DNA from: Pseudoalteromonas rubra
GTDB taxonomy: Bacteria > Pseudomonadota > Gammaproteobacteria > Enterobacterales > Alteromonadaceae
Direction of reading: 5' to 3'
Assembly (NCBI RefSeq): GCF_000238295.3
Contig: NZ_AHCD03000031.1
Span: 1 to 64,000 of the forward strand
Length of the DNA stretch: 64,000 nucleotides
Made by a program: the position numbers and the translations under genes. Below, one piece after another: positions 7,384 through 15,605 of this stretch. Each line of letters begins with the position of its first letter. The stretch's first letter is position 1. The notes under the pieces were generated by a model. The model made no database searches. It was not told where the DNA came from and was given only the letters and a program-made list of their open reading frames with translations.

Positions 7384-8145
7384 ATGCACAATAAACTCGT
7401 TGTTGCCGGCGCGGGCTGGTTGGGAATGCCAGCGGCCGAAGCTGCGGCAGAGCAGGGATGGCAGGTACAGGCAACCCGGCGGCAGCCGCACAGCAGTGCC
7501 CTGTCTCGACAATTGGTTCATGATGGTACAAGACTGGTGCATGACGTATCGTTACAGCATGCTTTCTGGCTTTGTGCGATGCCACCGGGTGCGCGTCGTG
7601 AAGACAGCAACTATCTGGTGACATTAGAAGCGACGCTGGCGTTGGCGACTGAGCTGCAAATGCAGGGCTTTTTACTGTGCTCGAGTACCGGGGTGTATGC
7701 CGACGCTGATGGGGTTTATAGCGAGCAGGGAGCACTGGCTGCAACCGACTCACAGCGTCAACGCATTTTGCAGCAGGCAGAGCAGTTGGTGCTGTCCCAT
7801 GGCGGCAAGGTGCTCAGACTGGCAGGCTTGGTCGGGCCAGGACGGGAACCAGGACAATTTATCGCTGGCAAGACCTTACGTAGCAGCAGTCAGGAGCTGG
7901 TTAATATGGTCCATCAGGCAGATGTGGTGTCGGCCATTATGTCAGTACTGACTCACTGGCCGCAGGCGAGAGCAATTTACAACGTATGCGCTCCGTCTCA
8001 TCCGTTTAAGCAGGATTACTATCAGGCGCATTGCGCGCAGGCGGGCACCCAACCCCCAAGCTTTGCCAGTGATAACAGCAAAGCGCGGATCATTGACGGC
8101 GCGGCCATCAGTGAGTTGGGGTTTAGTTATCAGCACGCCATCTGA
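7384..8145 (+). CDS. NAD(P)-binding epimerase/dehydratase-like protein (YeeZ-like, 253 aa)
   Basis: A short-chain Rossmann protein of the extended epimerase type. The N-terminal VVAGAGWLG is a form of the GxxGxxG nucleotide-binding loop. CSSTGVYAD near residue 99 resembles the active-site Ser/Thr of sugar epimerases, but the usual YxxxK is not obvious. RLAGLVGPGREP near 144 and the late NVCAPSHP segment fit the YeeZ/YbjT-like subgroup. That subgroup has no firmly known substrate. AGGATAATG before ATG 7384 is the ribosome site. The gene converges on hutC with a 6-bp gap and has no operon partner. Its reaction is not predicted. Confidence 0.75.
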   Translation: MHNKLVVAGAGWLGMPAAEAAAEQGWQVQATRRQPHSSALSRQLVHDGTRLVHDVSLQHAFWLCAMPPGARREDSNYLVTLEATLALATELQMQGFLLCSSTGVYADADGVYSEQGALAATDSQRQRILQQAEQLVLSHGGKVLRLAGLVGPGREPGQFIAGKTLRSSSQELVNMVHQADVVSAIMSVLTHWPQARAIYNVCAPSHPFKQDYYQAHCAQAGTQPPSFASDNSKARIIDGAAISELGFSYQHAI

Positions 8146-8151
8146 GCAGGT

Positions 8152-8862
8152 TCACTTCTTAAAGGTCAGGTGGCCGCCCAGACGATACTTACTGCCCGGT
8201 GAGATTAACCGGGCAAAGCTGACAATGCCGCCTTCAGACCAGGTTCTGCGGATCAGTTGTAAGCAGGGCTCTTCATGAAACATATTTAGCCACTGGCAAA
8301 TATCCGGGCCGGGCATAATGGCCTCAACGGTATGGCGTGCCTCTGTCAGGGGGGCTATCTGGACCAGGTACTCATGAGGGGTGATTTGCGTGAAGTCCTG
8401 TTGCAGGTAGTCAGGTGCCAACAGAGGGTTAACGAAGCGCTCCTCGACTTGCAGAGGTTGTTCATTGTCATGATGCACCAGCACACTGCGGTACACCTGT
8501 GTGTCGATCTCAACACCCAGTGCAATGGCGATTGGGGCGATGGCCGCCATAGATTCAAGAGACAGGACCACACAAGTGTAGTCACCACCACGTTCTTTGA
8601 CCTCATCGGCGATATTGCGGATTTCCAGCAAAGAAGACTGGGATTTGAATCTGGCGACAAAGGTACCCAGGCCCTGGCTGCGGGTCAGGATCCCGGCGTC
8701 GGTCAGTTCACTGAGTGCACGTCTGGCGGTCATGCGGCTTACCCTGAATTGCGCGGATAAGGCGTTTTCAGACGGAACTTGTTGATCTTCCTGCCAGATA
8801 CCACTGCGGATCTGCGTGATGATATGTTGTTTTATTTGTGCAAATTTGGGTTGCGTTGTCAC
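8152..8862 (-). CDS. Histidine utilisation repressor HutC (GntR family)
   Basis: Transcription factor of the GntR/HutC class, 236 aa. Residues about 1-70 form the winged helix-turn-helix (VPSENALSAQFRVSRMTARR, then LTDAGILTRSQGLGTFV). Residues about 90-230 form the UTRA effector domain, which in known HutC proteins binds urocanate. The start is a GTG. It is divergent from hutI, and a perfect HutC-type palindrome lies between them, so it probably represses both itself and hutI. The C-terminal LGGHLTF ending is as in other UTRA proteins. The assignment rests on the family signature plus the hutI neighbour. Confidence 0.92.
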   Translation of the reverse strand: MTTQPKFAQIKQHIITQIRSGIWQEDQQVPSENALSAQFRVSRMTARRALSELTDAGILTRSQGLGTFVARFKSQSSLLEIRNIADEVKERGGDYTCVVLSLESMAAIAPIAIALGVEIDTQVYRSVLVHHDNEQPLQVEERFVNPLLAPDYLQQDFTQITPHEYLVQIAPLTEARHTVEAIMPGPDICQWLNMFHEEPCLQLIRRTWSEGGIVSFARLISPGSKYRLGGHLTFKK

Positions 8863-8949
8863 AATCTCATGCCATGGTTAGTAAAGTAAACCCAACTGTC
8901 GCGTCAGGCTGAGCGGACATAGCTCACTGATAAACATGGCACACCTCTA

Positions 8950-8961
8950 TTGTATATACAA
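8950..8961. promoter_or_regulatory. HutC operator between hutC and hutI
   Basis: TTGTATATACAA is a perfect 12-bp palindrome containing TGTATATACA, the core sequence known for HutC operators in Pseudomonas and enteric bacteria. It lies 50 bp from the hutI start and about 90 bp from the hutC start. Confidence 0.75.
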
Positions 8962-9010
8962 GTAATCTTGCTACACTCAAAGCAGCAAGTTAGAGATGAG
9001 GAATTGACTG

Positions 9011-10234
9011 GTGATGGAAGTAGATTTAGTGGTTCTGGACGTCAATCTGGCGACCATGGACCCGGATATTGAGCGCCCTTATGGGGCCATTGAGCATGGC
9101 GCGATGATGGTCAAAGATGGGGTAATCTGTTGGCTTGGCGCACAAGCTGAACTGCCGGAGTTTGATCCGGTGACCACGCCGACTATCTCAGCAAAAGGGG
9201 CTTGGATGACGCCGGGCCTGATTGATTGTCATACCCACATTTTGTTCGCCGGTTCACGCGCTCAGGAATTTGAGCAACGTCTTAATGGCGTGTCTTATCA
9301 GCAGATCGCACAGCAAGGCGGCGGCATTGCGACGACGATGAAGGCAACCCGTGCAGCGGATCATGAACACTTGTTTGTGGCCGGTAAAACGCGACTGAAT
9401 GCCTTGCTGAGTGAGGGTGTCACCACAGTGGAAAGCAAATCGGGTTATGGCCTGGATTGTGCAAGCGAAATTAAGCTGCTGGAAGTCAACCGCATGCTGG
9501 ATGAACATCACCCTATTAGTGTACAAAGTACGTTCCTGGGCGCCCATGCACTGCCGCCGGAATATCGTGATGACGCCGATGGCTACATCGATTTGGTGTG
9601 TGAGCAAATGTTACCTCAGGTAGCTGAACACTCTCTGGCTGATGCGGTCGACGCATTTTGTGAAAATGTCGGTTTCAGCAATGCGCAAACGCGCCGGGTG
9701 TTTGCCAAAGCCACTGAGCTGGGTTTAAAAGTGAAATGTCATGCTGAGCAACTGTCTAATCAGCACGGCAGTGAGCTGGTGGCTGAGTTTAATGGGTTGT
9801 CCGCCGACCACATTGAATATCTGGATGAAGCCGGTGTCAAAGCGATGGCCAAAGCGGGCACTGTCGGTGTAGTGCTGCCGGGCGCATTTTATTTTCTTCG
9901 TGAAACCCAATTACCCCCGATTGAGCTCCTGCGTCAGCATAATGTGCCGATTGCACTGGCCAGTGACTTTAACCCGGGAACCGCGCCACTGTGCTCATTA
10001 CGTCTGATGTTGAATATGGCATGCACCTTGTTCCGTATGACACCGGAAGAAGCGTTGCTGGGCGTTACTCGCCATGGTGCCAAAGCATTGGGTCTGTCGG
10101 ATCGGGGGGTGCTGAAAGTTGGCATGCGCGCCGATATGGTGCTGTGGCAGGTCGGTCATCCGGCTGAACTTAGTTATCAGTTTGGCGTAAATGACCTGTT
10201 AAATACCTGGATTTCGGGTAAACTTGTGCAATAG
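9011..10234 (+). CDS. Imidazolonepropionase HutI
   Basis: Amidohydrolase-family enzyme that opens 4-imidazolone-5-propionate to N-formimidoyl-L-glutamate, the third step of histidine breakdown. Its 407 residues fit the family. The metal motif HTHILFAG is near residue 77, and AEQLSNQHG, SADHIEYL and ASDFNPGTAP supply the other expected ligands and substrate contacts. GAGGA at 8998-9002 fits either GTG 9011 or ATG 9014. The HutC operator is just upstream. hutH and hutU are not adjacent; the next gene on this strand is a GGDEF-EAL protein, not another hut gene. Confidence 0.95.
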   Translation: MMEVDLVVLDVNLATMDPDIERPYGAIEHGAMMVKDGVICWLGAQAELPEFDPVTTPTISAKGAWMTPGLIDCHTHILFAGSRAQEFEQRLNGVSYQQIAQQGGGIATTMKATRAADHEHLFVAGKTRLNALLSEGVTTVESKSGYGLDCASEIKLLEVNRMLDEHHPISVQSTFLGAHALPPEYRDDADGYIDLVCEQMLPQVAEHSLADAVDAFCENVGFSNAQTRRVFAKATELGLKVKCHAEQLSNQHGSELVAEFNGLSADHIEYLDEAGVKAMAKAGTVGVVLPGAFYFLRETQLPPIELLRQHNVPIALASDFNPGTAPLCSLRLMLNMACTLFRMTPEEALLGVTRHGAKALGLSDRGVLKVGMRADMVLWQVGHPAELSYQFGVNDLLNTWISGKLVQ

Positions 10235-10258
10235 TAAGAATTTCACAATGGTCCGCCG

Positions 10259-12124
10259 ATGACGAAAAAAGCGCTGCTAAAACATTGTAACAAAAGTATT
10301 ATCTTACTTCTGGCTGTGTTTCCCTCTGCTCTAATGGCTGCTGTTGGGAGTGTGTCGGCGGCCTCCTTCTGGCAGGCTACAGGTCACCAATCCCCAATGC
10401 TGATGGCCTTTGTAGCAGGCGCACTGCTCAGTGCCAGCATCGGTGCGATTATGGCGAGTCAGCAGCCTTTGCATCGCATTGTGTATGCAACCACGACAGC
10501 GGTGGCGCTGGCTTTCCTTGCTGACACCGCACATCTTTTTTCCTATTTACTGGCCCCTCTGCTGGTATTACATATCTGGCTTGCGATCCGCTCTGAGCAA
10601 CTCAGGTATCTAATCATCACTGGTGTGAGTGCCTGTGCCGCTGCTTTCGCACTGGCCGGCATATTGTTCTGGCAGCTGTCGCCCGGTTTACTGGTGCTGG
10701 CGCTGCTCCCGATGTTTTTAGCCGAGTTAACATTATCCAGAGCTTCTCTGGTACCGCCGCCCCCGGCGGGCAGTGAGGAAAGCAAAACGGCGGACATCCT
10801 CGAGTTGCCGGACAGAGCAGGGTTTCGCAGTGCGTTTTATGAGTTTCGTCAGCGTGACCCTAGTGAAGCCATGCTCGTCATGATCCGCCTGGAAGGCTTC
10901 CAGCAGGTGAATTTTCATCTCGGCCGGGAGTTTGGCGATCTCTTGTTAGCCCAGTCTGCCAATCGAGTTAAACAGCATTTGCAGCATCCGGATGTGATGC
11001 CAATCCCGCTTGGCAATGAAGTATCCCGGCTGGCCCACCTTGGCGGTTTGCATTTTGTGTTTGTGTGTAGCCTGGTTAATCAACATCACCTGCATGAACA
11101 GATGATCGGTGAAATCATTGAAAGCACTCTGAAACCCTTTAATGTGGGTAACTGCACCATTGAAGTGAAAGCGCGTGCCAGTTATGTGAACTGTGATGAA
11201 GAGCAGGGGCTGTTCGAGAACTTATTAACCTGTGCGTTTTTGGCGCTGGATAGCCAGCCTGACAGCCCGATAGCCCCTTATCAGCAGCAGATGCAGATCA
11301 ACCGGCTGGAGCAACAGGCGCGTCTGGCCGAGTTGGCACACATAGATTTTCGTCAGGAACTGGAGTTGTATTTTCAACCTGTTGTACGTAACGAAGATGG
11401 TGATATTGAGTTCCTTGAGTTGCTGTTGCGCTGGCAACACCCCAAACAGGGGATCCTGGCGGCGGGTAAATTTATCGAAGACATTCGCATTGCAGGCCTG
11501 GCATTGCCCGTCGCTCAATATGTGATTGAGCGCGCTGCAGAGATCGCACTGGCATTGCGTATGGAAGGCATAGCTATGCCACTGAGCCTGAACCTGTTTG
11601 GACCAGAAATGTTGCACGAGGAATTTATCGAGTTTATCGACCACGTGTTACTGGAGCATCAGCTGAAGCCGGGTGATTTGATCATAGAGTGCCCTGCCAG
11701 TTTGTTTACCAGCCTCGAGCCTCAGGGCATTGCCATGGTATCGCGGTTGCGATCAATGGGACTGCGCTTGTGTATCGACAGCTTCGGTGAAACCCCGGTC
11801 ACTTTGTCTAAATTGCCTCAGCTGACTGTAGATTATGTCAAGCTGGGCCGTTCACTGACCTCAGATCATGGCCATCAGGGCACCTTCAAGAGTGTGGTTC
11901 GTGGGATTGTGGAAATGCAGCAGATCCAGGAGTGTAAAGTGATTTGTGAAGGGGTGGAGTCCCCGGAGCAGCTTCAGTTCGTGAAAAGCCTTAATACATT
12001 TGCGGCGCAGGGGTATTATTTTGCCAGACCCCTGAGCAGTGTGGGCATGATCAGCTGGCTGAAACAATGGCGCTGGGAGCATCCGGAAGACACCCCAGAA
12101 ACCTTTCAGCCAGACTCACATTAA
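10259..12124 (+). CDS. Membrane protein with degenerate GGDEF and EAL domains (621 aa)
   Basis: Residues about 10-165 hold several hydrophobic segments (about five or six). Residues 180-335 have a GGDEF-like fold, but the signature is replaced by HLGGLHFVF at 260-268, so cyclase activity is not expected. Residues 355-600 are EAL-like. QPVV is kept near 374, the EAL motif itself reads ELL near 387, the DDFG loop reads DSFG at 507-510, the LKID strand reads VKLG at 527-530, and EGVES is kept near 564. Loss of the second Asp of the DD pair and change of the KID Asp suggest weak or no phosphodiesterase activity. A sensor or scaffold role like LapD or YdiV is possible; this is inference. It starts 24 bp after hutI on the same strand, so it may be co-transcribed. 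Its stop overlaps the hutG stop by three bases on the other strand. Confidence 0.85.
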   Translation: MTKKALLKHCNKSIILLLAVFPSALMAAVGSVSAASFWQATGHQSPMLMAFVAGALLSASIGAIMASQQPLHRIVYATTTAVALAFLADTAHLFSYLLAPLLVLHIWLAIRSEQLRYLIITGVSACAAAFALAGILFWQLSPGLLVLALLPMFLAELTLSRASLVPPPPAGSEESKTADILELPDRAGFRSAFYEFRQRDPSEAMLVMIRLEGFQQVNFHLGREFGDLLLAQSANRVKQHLQHPDVMPIPLGNEVSRLAHLGGLHFVFVCSLVNQHHLHEQMIGEIIESTLKPFNVGNCTIEVKARASYVNCDEEQGLFENLLTCAFLALDSQPDSPIAPYQQQMQINRLEQQARLAELAHIDFRQELELYFQPVVRNEDGDIEFLELLLRWQHPKQGILAAGKFIEDIRIAGLALPVAQYVIERAAEIALALRMEGIAMPLSLNLFGPEMLHEEFIEFIDHVLLEHQLKPGDLIIECPASLFTSLEPQGIAMVSRLRSMGLRLCIDSFGETPVTLSKLPQLTVDYVKLGRSLTSDHGHQGTFKSVVRGIVEMQQIQECKVICEGVESPEQLQFVKSLNTFAAQGYYFARPLSSVGMISWLKQWRWEHPEDTPETFQPDSH

Positions 12125-13182
12125 GCGCCGGGTTTAGGCGCAGCCTGCAAGTAACTACAGACCAGGGAAGCCAGAACCTGACCGGCATCACTGATCCCTT
12201 GTTGCACACCTTGTGGGTGATGCTCGGGTGCCGCTTCGCACAAATGCAGATAACGCGCGCGTTCCTGACTCGCCGCTAAATGGACGAAGTGCTCGGCATC
12301 ATTCACGGTAAAACCACAGTTGGTATACGCGCTCACTGGCATCTGAGATATCGCATCGACATCGACTTCAACACCCAGAGGCGCTTGTCCGGCAAAGCGA
12401 TTCAGCCCGATCTGGCAGGCTTCAGTCAGTGTCAGTGTGCGGCGTACCAGGATATCCTGATAACTGGCGTAACTGAATCCCGCATTATCCAGTGCTGAGA
12501 TAATGGTGTGGTTGTTTTTCTGTTCATGCATGCCAACCACGTGATAATCAGACAGATAGCTTTGATTGTGAGCATAACTGAAACCGTTACCAGAGTGGCG
12601 GCCTTCCAGCGCACGAAAATCGGCATGCGGGTCGAAGTTAATGGCATGACAAGCCTGCTGAGTACTCTGGGACAATGCCTGTAGCAGACCAAAGCAGTTA
12701 TTGTGGCCACCACCAATTACGATGGGGGCCAGGCCTGCATCAAAGATGGCCTTCATGACAGTACTGACGCGTTCATCAAGTTGGCCGTTGAGCTCACGCA
12801 ACTGAGCCAGTTGCTGCGGGTCCCGGTTATCCAGATCGGCGCCTTGCTGTTGCAAATCATCACATCGGACTTCACCTAACAGCAAGACATCGTCCGGGGT
12901 TAAAAAGCGATTACAAGGCAGGTTTAAGAAGCGTTGTAAAAATGCTTGCCAGCCCAGATGGGCACCGCCCCGGCCACAATTAGCCCGAGGTCCCAGATCC
13001 TCGTTAATGGCAACCAACACATACTTAATACCAAACTGCGCGGCATCGCGCAGCGCTTGGGTTAAATCATCTTTGGGTTGCAGGAAAGCCAGGGTTTGCC
13101 AGAAACGTTGTTCATTTTCACGGCTGTGACAATAGGCGGTAATGTCCGCTTCGGTGTATATATGAAGCCAGTGGTTACTCAT
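12121..13182 (-). CDS. Formimidoylglutamase HutG (arginase/agmatinase family)
   Basis: Mn-dependent ureohydrolase that splits N-formimidoyl-L-glutamate to glutamate and formamide, the last step of the hut pathway. It has 353 residues, somewhat longer than the usual 310-330. The metal-binding sequences are GGGHNN (near 165), NFDPHADFR (near 190) and EVDVDAI (near 265). The last is the DxD pair of arginase-fold enzymes. The N-terminal 60 residues are less conserved. It is convergent with the GGDEF-EAL gene and lies downstream of rraA on the same strand. No HutC palindrome is seen in its 75-bp upstream gap, so its link to HutC control is unclear. Confidence 0.88.
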   Translation of the reverse strand: MSNHWLHIYTEADITAYCHSRENEQRFWQTLAFLQPKDDLTQALRDAAQFGIKYVLVAINEDLGPRANCGRGGAHLGWQAFLQRFLNLPCNRFLTPDDVLLLGEVRCDDLQQQGADLDNRDPQQLAQLRELNGQLDERVSTVMKAIFDAGLAPIVIGGGHNNCFGLLQALSQSTQQACHAINFDPHADFRALEGRHSGNGFSYAHNQSYLSDYHVVGMHEQKNNHTIISALDNAGFSYASYQDILVRRTLTLTEACQIGLNRFAGQAPLGVEVDVDAISQMPVSAYTNCGFTVNDAEHFVHLAASQERARYLHLCEAAPEHHPQGVQQGISDAGQVLASLVCSYLQAAPKPGA

Positions 13183-13208
13183 AATTCAGGTCGATCTATG
13201 GGGTTGTG

Positions 13209-13233
13209 CCGGGCAAAGACGGGCTTTGCCCGG
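13209..13233. other. Perfect 10-bp hairpin between rraA and hutG
   Basis: CCGGGCAAAG pairs with CTTTGCCCGG around a 5-base loop. It lies after the rraA stop on the minus strand. No T run follows, so termination is uncertain; it may be an attenuating or 3'-stabilising hairpin. Confidence 0.5.
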
Positions 13234-13257
13234 GGAGATTAGAATGCACTAGCGGTA

Positions 13258-13764
13258 TTATTCGCTCTGTTCGTCGTCAACTTCTAGCTGTAGTTCTTCA
13301 GCAGAAATAATGATGCCAGTGGCATCCGCATACAGGTAGTCATCATCATAGAAAGATACGCCGGCAAAATTGACCGGGATACCTTGTTCACCGCCGCCAT
13401 GGCTGTCGGCAGCGACGGGTATTGAGGCGATTGCCTGGATACCGAGATCACACTCTTCCAGTTCCTCAACATGGCGAACTGCACCATAGACCACAATACC
13501 CTGCCAGTTATTTTCCATTGCCAGCTCTGCAAGCTCAATATCGATGAGTGCCCGACGTGTGGAACCTCCGCCATCGACCAATAAGATTTGGCCAGTACCA
13601 TCTTGCTGTAAAACCTGGTTGATCAGTTCATTATTCTCAAAGCACTTGAGTGTTTTGATACGGCCACTGAAGGCGCTTTGACCGCCAAAGTTGATAAACA
13701 TCGGCTCTAATACATCAACCGCATCGGCAAAATGGTCACATAAGTCGGAAGTGCTGTAATCCAT
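13258..13764 (-). CDS. Regulator of ribonuclease activity RraA
   Basis: Small trimeric protein that binds RNase E and dampens mRNA decay in E. coli. The 168-residue product from ATG 13764 aligns along its whole length with E. coli RraA as I recall it: DYSTSDLCDHF at the start, EPMFINFGG, VDGGGSTRRAL, YGAVRHVEELE and LYADATGII near the end. A frame extending up to 13827 adds 21 unrelated residues. ATG 13764 is preferred because GAGGA lies 8 bases before it and homology begins there. The last 15 residues are acidic. It is followed by the hairpin at 13209-13233 and then hutG. Confidence 0.93.
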   Translation of the reverse strand: MDYSTSDLCDHFADAVDVLEPMFINFGGQSAFSGRIKTLKCFENNELINQVLQQDGTGQILLVDGGGSTRRALIDIELAELAMENNWQGIVVYGAVRHVEELEECDLGIQAIASIPVAADSHGGGEQGIPVNFAGVSFYDDDYLYADATGIIISAEELQLEVDDEQSE

Positions 13765-13925
13765 ACGGGCGTCCTCGAAAATAACTGAATTCACAATCCA
13801 GTATACTCCCATTATGTAGGGGCGCAATGCTTTGAATCAACATACATAATTGTGTCACAAAAATGTCGTGGCAGTGTTATTTAGCTCTTCTATGCTGAAT
13901 TTGTGAACAAATGTAAGCATGAGCT

Positions 13926-14447
13926 ATGAAAGCACAGATCATCAAACTCGATACGGCGCTCTATTTCGCCCTTTATAAACCCGAGTGTAAGCCCTGGTTC
14001 AAAATGGTGATGTTGGCACTGTCAAAAAGCGGAAACGGCGGGCTCTATGTGATACTGGGTATCCTGAGTGCACTGTTTATGGGCTCGGTCGGGCAGCAGT
14101 TTGCCTTGTGTGCCGTGGTGGCATTTGCCATTGAGCGGCCGCTTTATCTCTATCTGAAAAACCGCATTGCGCGGGTCCGCCCCTGTGATTGCCTGGCTGT
14201 AAAAGCCATGCTTACGCCAAGTGATAAATTTAGTATGCCTTCTGGCCACAGTGCTGGTGCCTGGCTTTATGCCACGTGTCTGATGGAACATTTTCCGGCA
14301 TTGGCGCTGCCGCTGATGATGTGGGCATCGGGCGTCTCTTTATCGAGAATTGTGGTCGGAGTGCATTATCCGATTGATGTCATTCTGGGTGCGGTGATAG
14401 GTAGCGGGTGTGCTGTGTTGGCGATAGGAGTTGTAGGGGAATTATGA
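13926..14447 (+). CDS. PAP2-family membrane phosphatase (173 aa)
   Basis: Integral membrane lipid phosphatase-like protein. The three parts of the acid phosphatase active site are visible: KNRIARVRP (KxxxxxxRP) near residue 78, MPSGHSAG near 105, and SRIVVGVHYPIDV (SRxxxxxHxxxD) near 140. About five hydrophobic segments surround them. Such enzymes dephosphorylate phosphatidic acid, undecaprenyl diphosphate or similar lipids. The stop codon overlaps the start of the next gene (ATGA), a glycosyltransferase, so the two are likely translated together and may act on the same lipid-linked substrate. That shared role is inference. Confidence 0.85.
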   Translation: MKAQIIKLDTALYFALYKPECKPWFKMVMLALSKSGNGGLYVILGILSALFMGSVGQQFALCAVVAFAIERPLYLYLKNRIARVRPCDCLAVKAMLTPSDKFSMPSGHSAGAWLYATCLMEHFPALALPLMMWASGVSLSRIVVGVHYPIDVILGAVIGSGCAVLAIGVVGEL

Positions 14448-15496
14448 AGATTTTATATGGCGTACAAGGGACTGGTAATGGTCATATTACCCGCGCCCGG
14501 GTGATGGCAGAGTGTTTTACGCGTTTGGGCGTTGATGTCGATTATGTGTTTTCTGGCCGCCCGGATGAGCGTTATTTTGATATGTCGGTGTTTGGAGACT
14601 ACCAAACTCGTCGTGGGATCAGCTTTGCGACCCGTCATGGTCGACTACATTACCAGGGGACGCTTCAGCAATTACGTGTCGGACGCTTTGTGAAGGATGT
14701 ACAACGCTTTGATATGCGAGGCTACGACATGGTCTTTAACGACTTTGAACCCGTGACGGCCTGGGCTGCACGCCGTGCCAAGGTACCTGTGGTTGCAATG
14801 AGTCATCAAAGTGCTTTCTTATCACCCAAAGTGCCCATCTTTGGCGGCAACTTTATGTTGCGTTCGCTCATTCGCTGGTTCGCGCCGGCAGACATTCACC
14901 TGGGTGTGCACTGGCAACCTTTCGCGGAAAACATCGTGCCGCCTTTTATTCCCTATCAGGTGGGGGATTTTGGCAATCAGTCTATTGCCAATAAAGTGCT
15001 GGTGTATCTGCCCTTTGAAGATTTGTCGCATATTGTCGAGTTACTCAAAGACTTTCCTGACCGGGAGTTTTACTGTTATCACCCGGATGCGCACGATACG
15101 TCACTGAATCATATTCATCTGCGTGCGCCGTCGCGAGAAGGATTTATTGCCGATTTAGCCAATGCATCCGGGGTGGTCGCCAATGCCGGATTTGAATTGT
15201 CCAGTGAAGCGCTTAAGTTTGGTAAAAAGCTGCTGTTAAAACCATTACAGGGTCAGTTTGAGCAACAAAGCAATGCCATGACCTTACAATCGCTGGGATT
15301 AGCCCAGGTAATGAATTACCTAAATTCAGAGGCGCTGGATGAATGGTTAGAATCACCGGGTGGACAGCAAATTAATTTCCCCAGTGATGCGACGCCGTTG
15401 GCGCTGTGGCTGACAAAGGGACAATGGCATAATGTCAATGAGTTACATGATACGCTCTGGCAAGCGGTGCTCAATAAAGCACCAAAGGCCGCTTAA
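14444..15496 (+). CDS. Glycosyltransferase of the MJ1255/VC2487 family (350 aa)
   Basis: GT-B fold protein like UDP-glucuronosyl or UDP-GlcNAc transferases. The N-terminal MKILYGVQGTGNGHITRA is the glycine-rich loop of this family. MVFNDFEPVTAWAAR and VVAMSHQSAF follow near 95-120. A nucleotide-sugar binding C-half includes VVANAGFELSSEALKFGKKLL near residue 245 and a QFEQQSNA segment. Start ATG 14444 is chosen over an in-frame upstream codon at 14408 because the glycine loop starts there and GGGGA precedes it. It overlaps the PAP2 stop by four bases. Donor and acceptor are unknown; a glycolipid product is a reasonable guess. Confidence 0.82.
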   Translation: MKILYGVQGTGNGHITRARVMAECFTRLGVDVDYVFSGRPDERYFDMSVFGDYQTRRGISFATRHGRLHYQGTLQQLRVGRFVKDVQRFDMRGYDMVFNDFEPVTAWAARRAKVPVVAMSHQSAFLSPKVPIFGGNFMLRSLIRWFAPADIHLGVHWQPFAENIVPPFIPYQVGDFGNQSIANKVLVYLPFEDLSHIVELLKDFPDREFYCYHPDAHDTSLNHIHLRAPSREGFIADLANASGVVANAGFELSSEALKFGKKLLLKPLQGQFEQQSNAMTLQSLGLAQVMNYLNSEALDEWLESPGGQQINFPSDATPLALWLTKGQWHNVNELHDTLWQAVLNKAPKAA

Positions 15497-15605
15497 TTAA
15501 TGTGCATTTAGTAATAAAGTCGTGCAAAAATAGCAAATAGTGCGCGGCGTTGCTGACGGAATAATCTATACTCTATTGCAGGTCTTGTAATAATTGGGTA
15601 ACCGT

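Noticed and set aside
8332..8760. 142-codon plus-strand frame inside hutC
   Set aside because: Antisense to the well-supported HutC sequence; no family features.
10259..12124. An active diguanylate cyclase or phosphodiesterase
   Set aside because: The GGDEF signature and several metal-binding EAL residues are changed, so I did not call enzyme activity.
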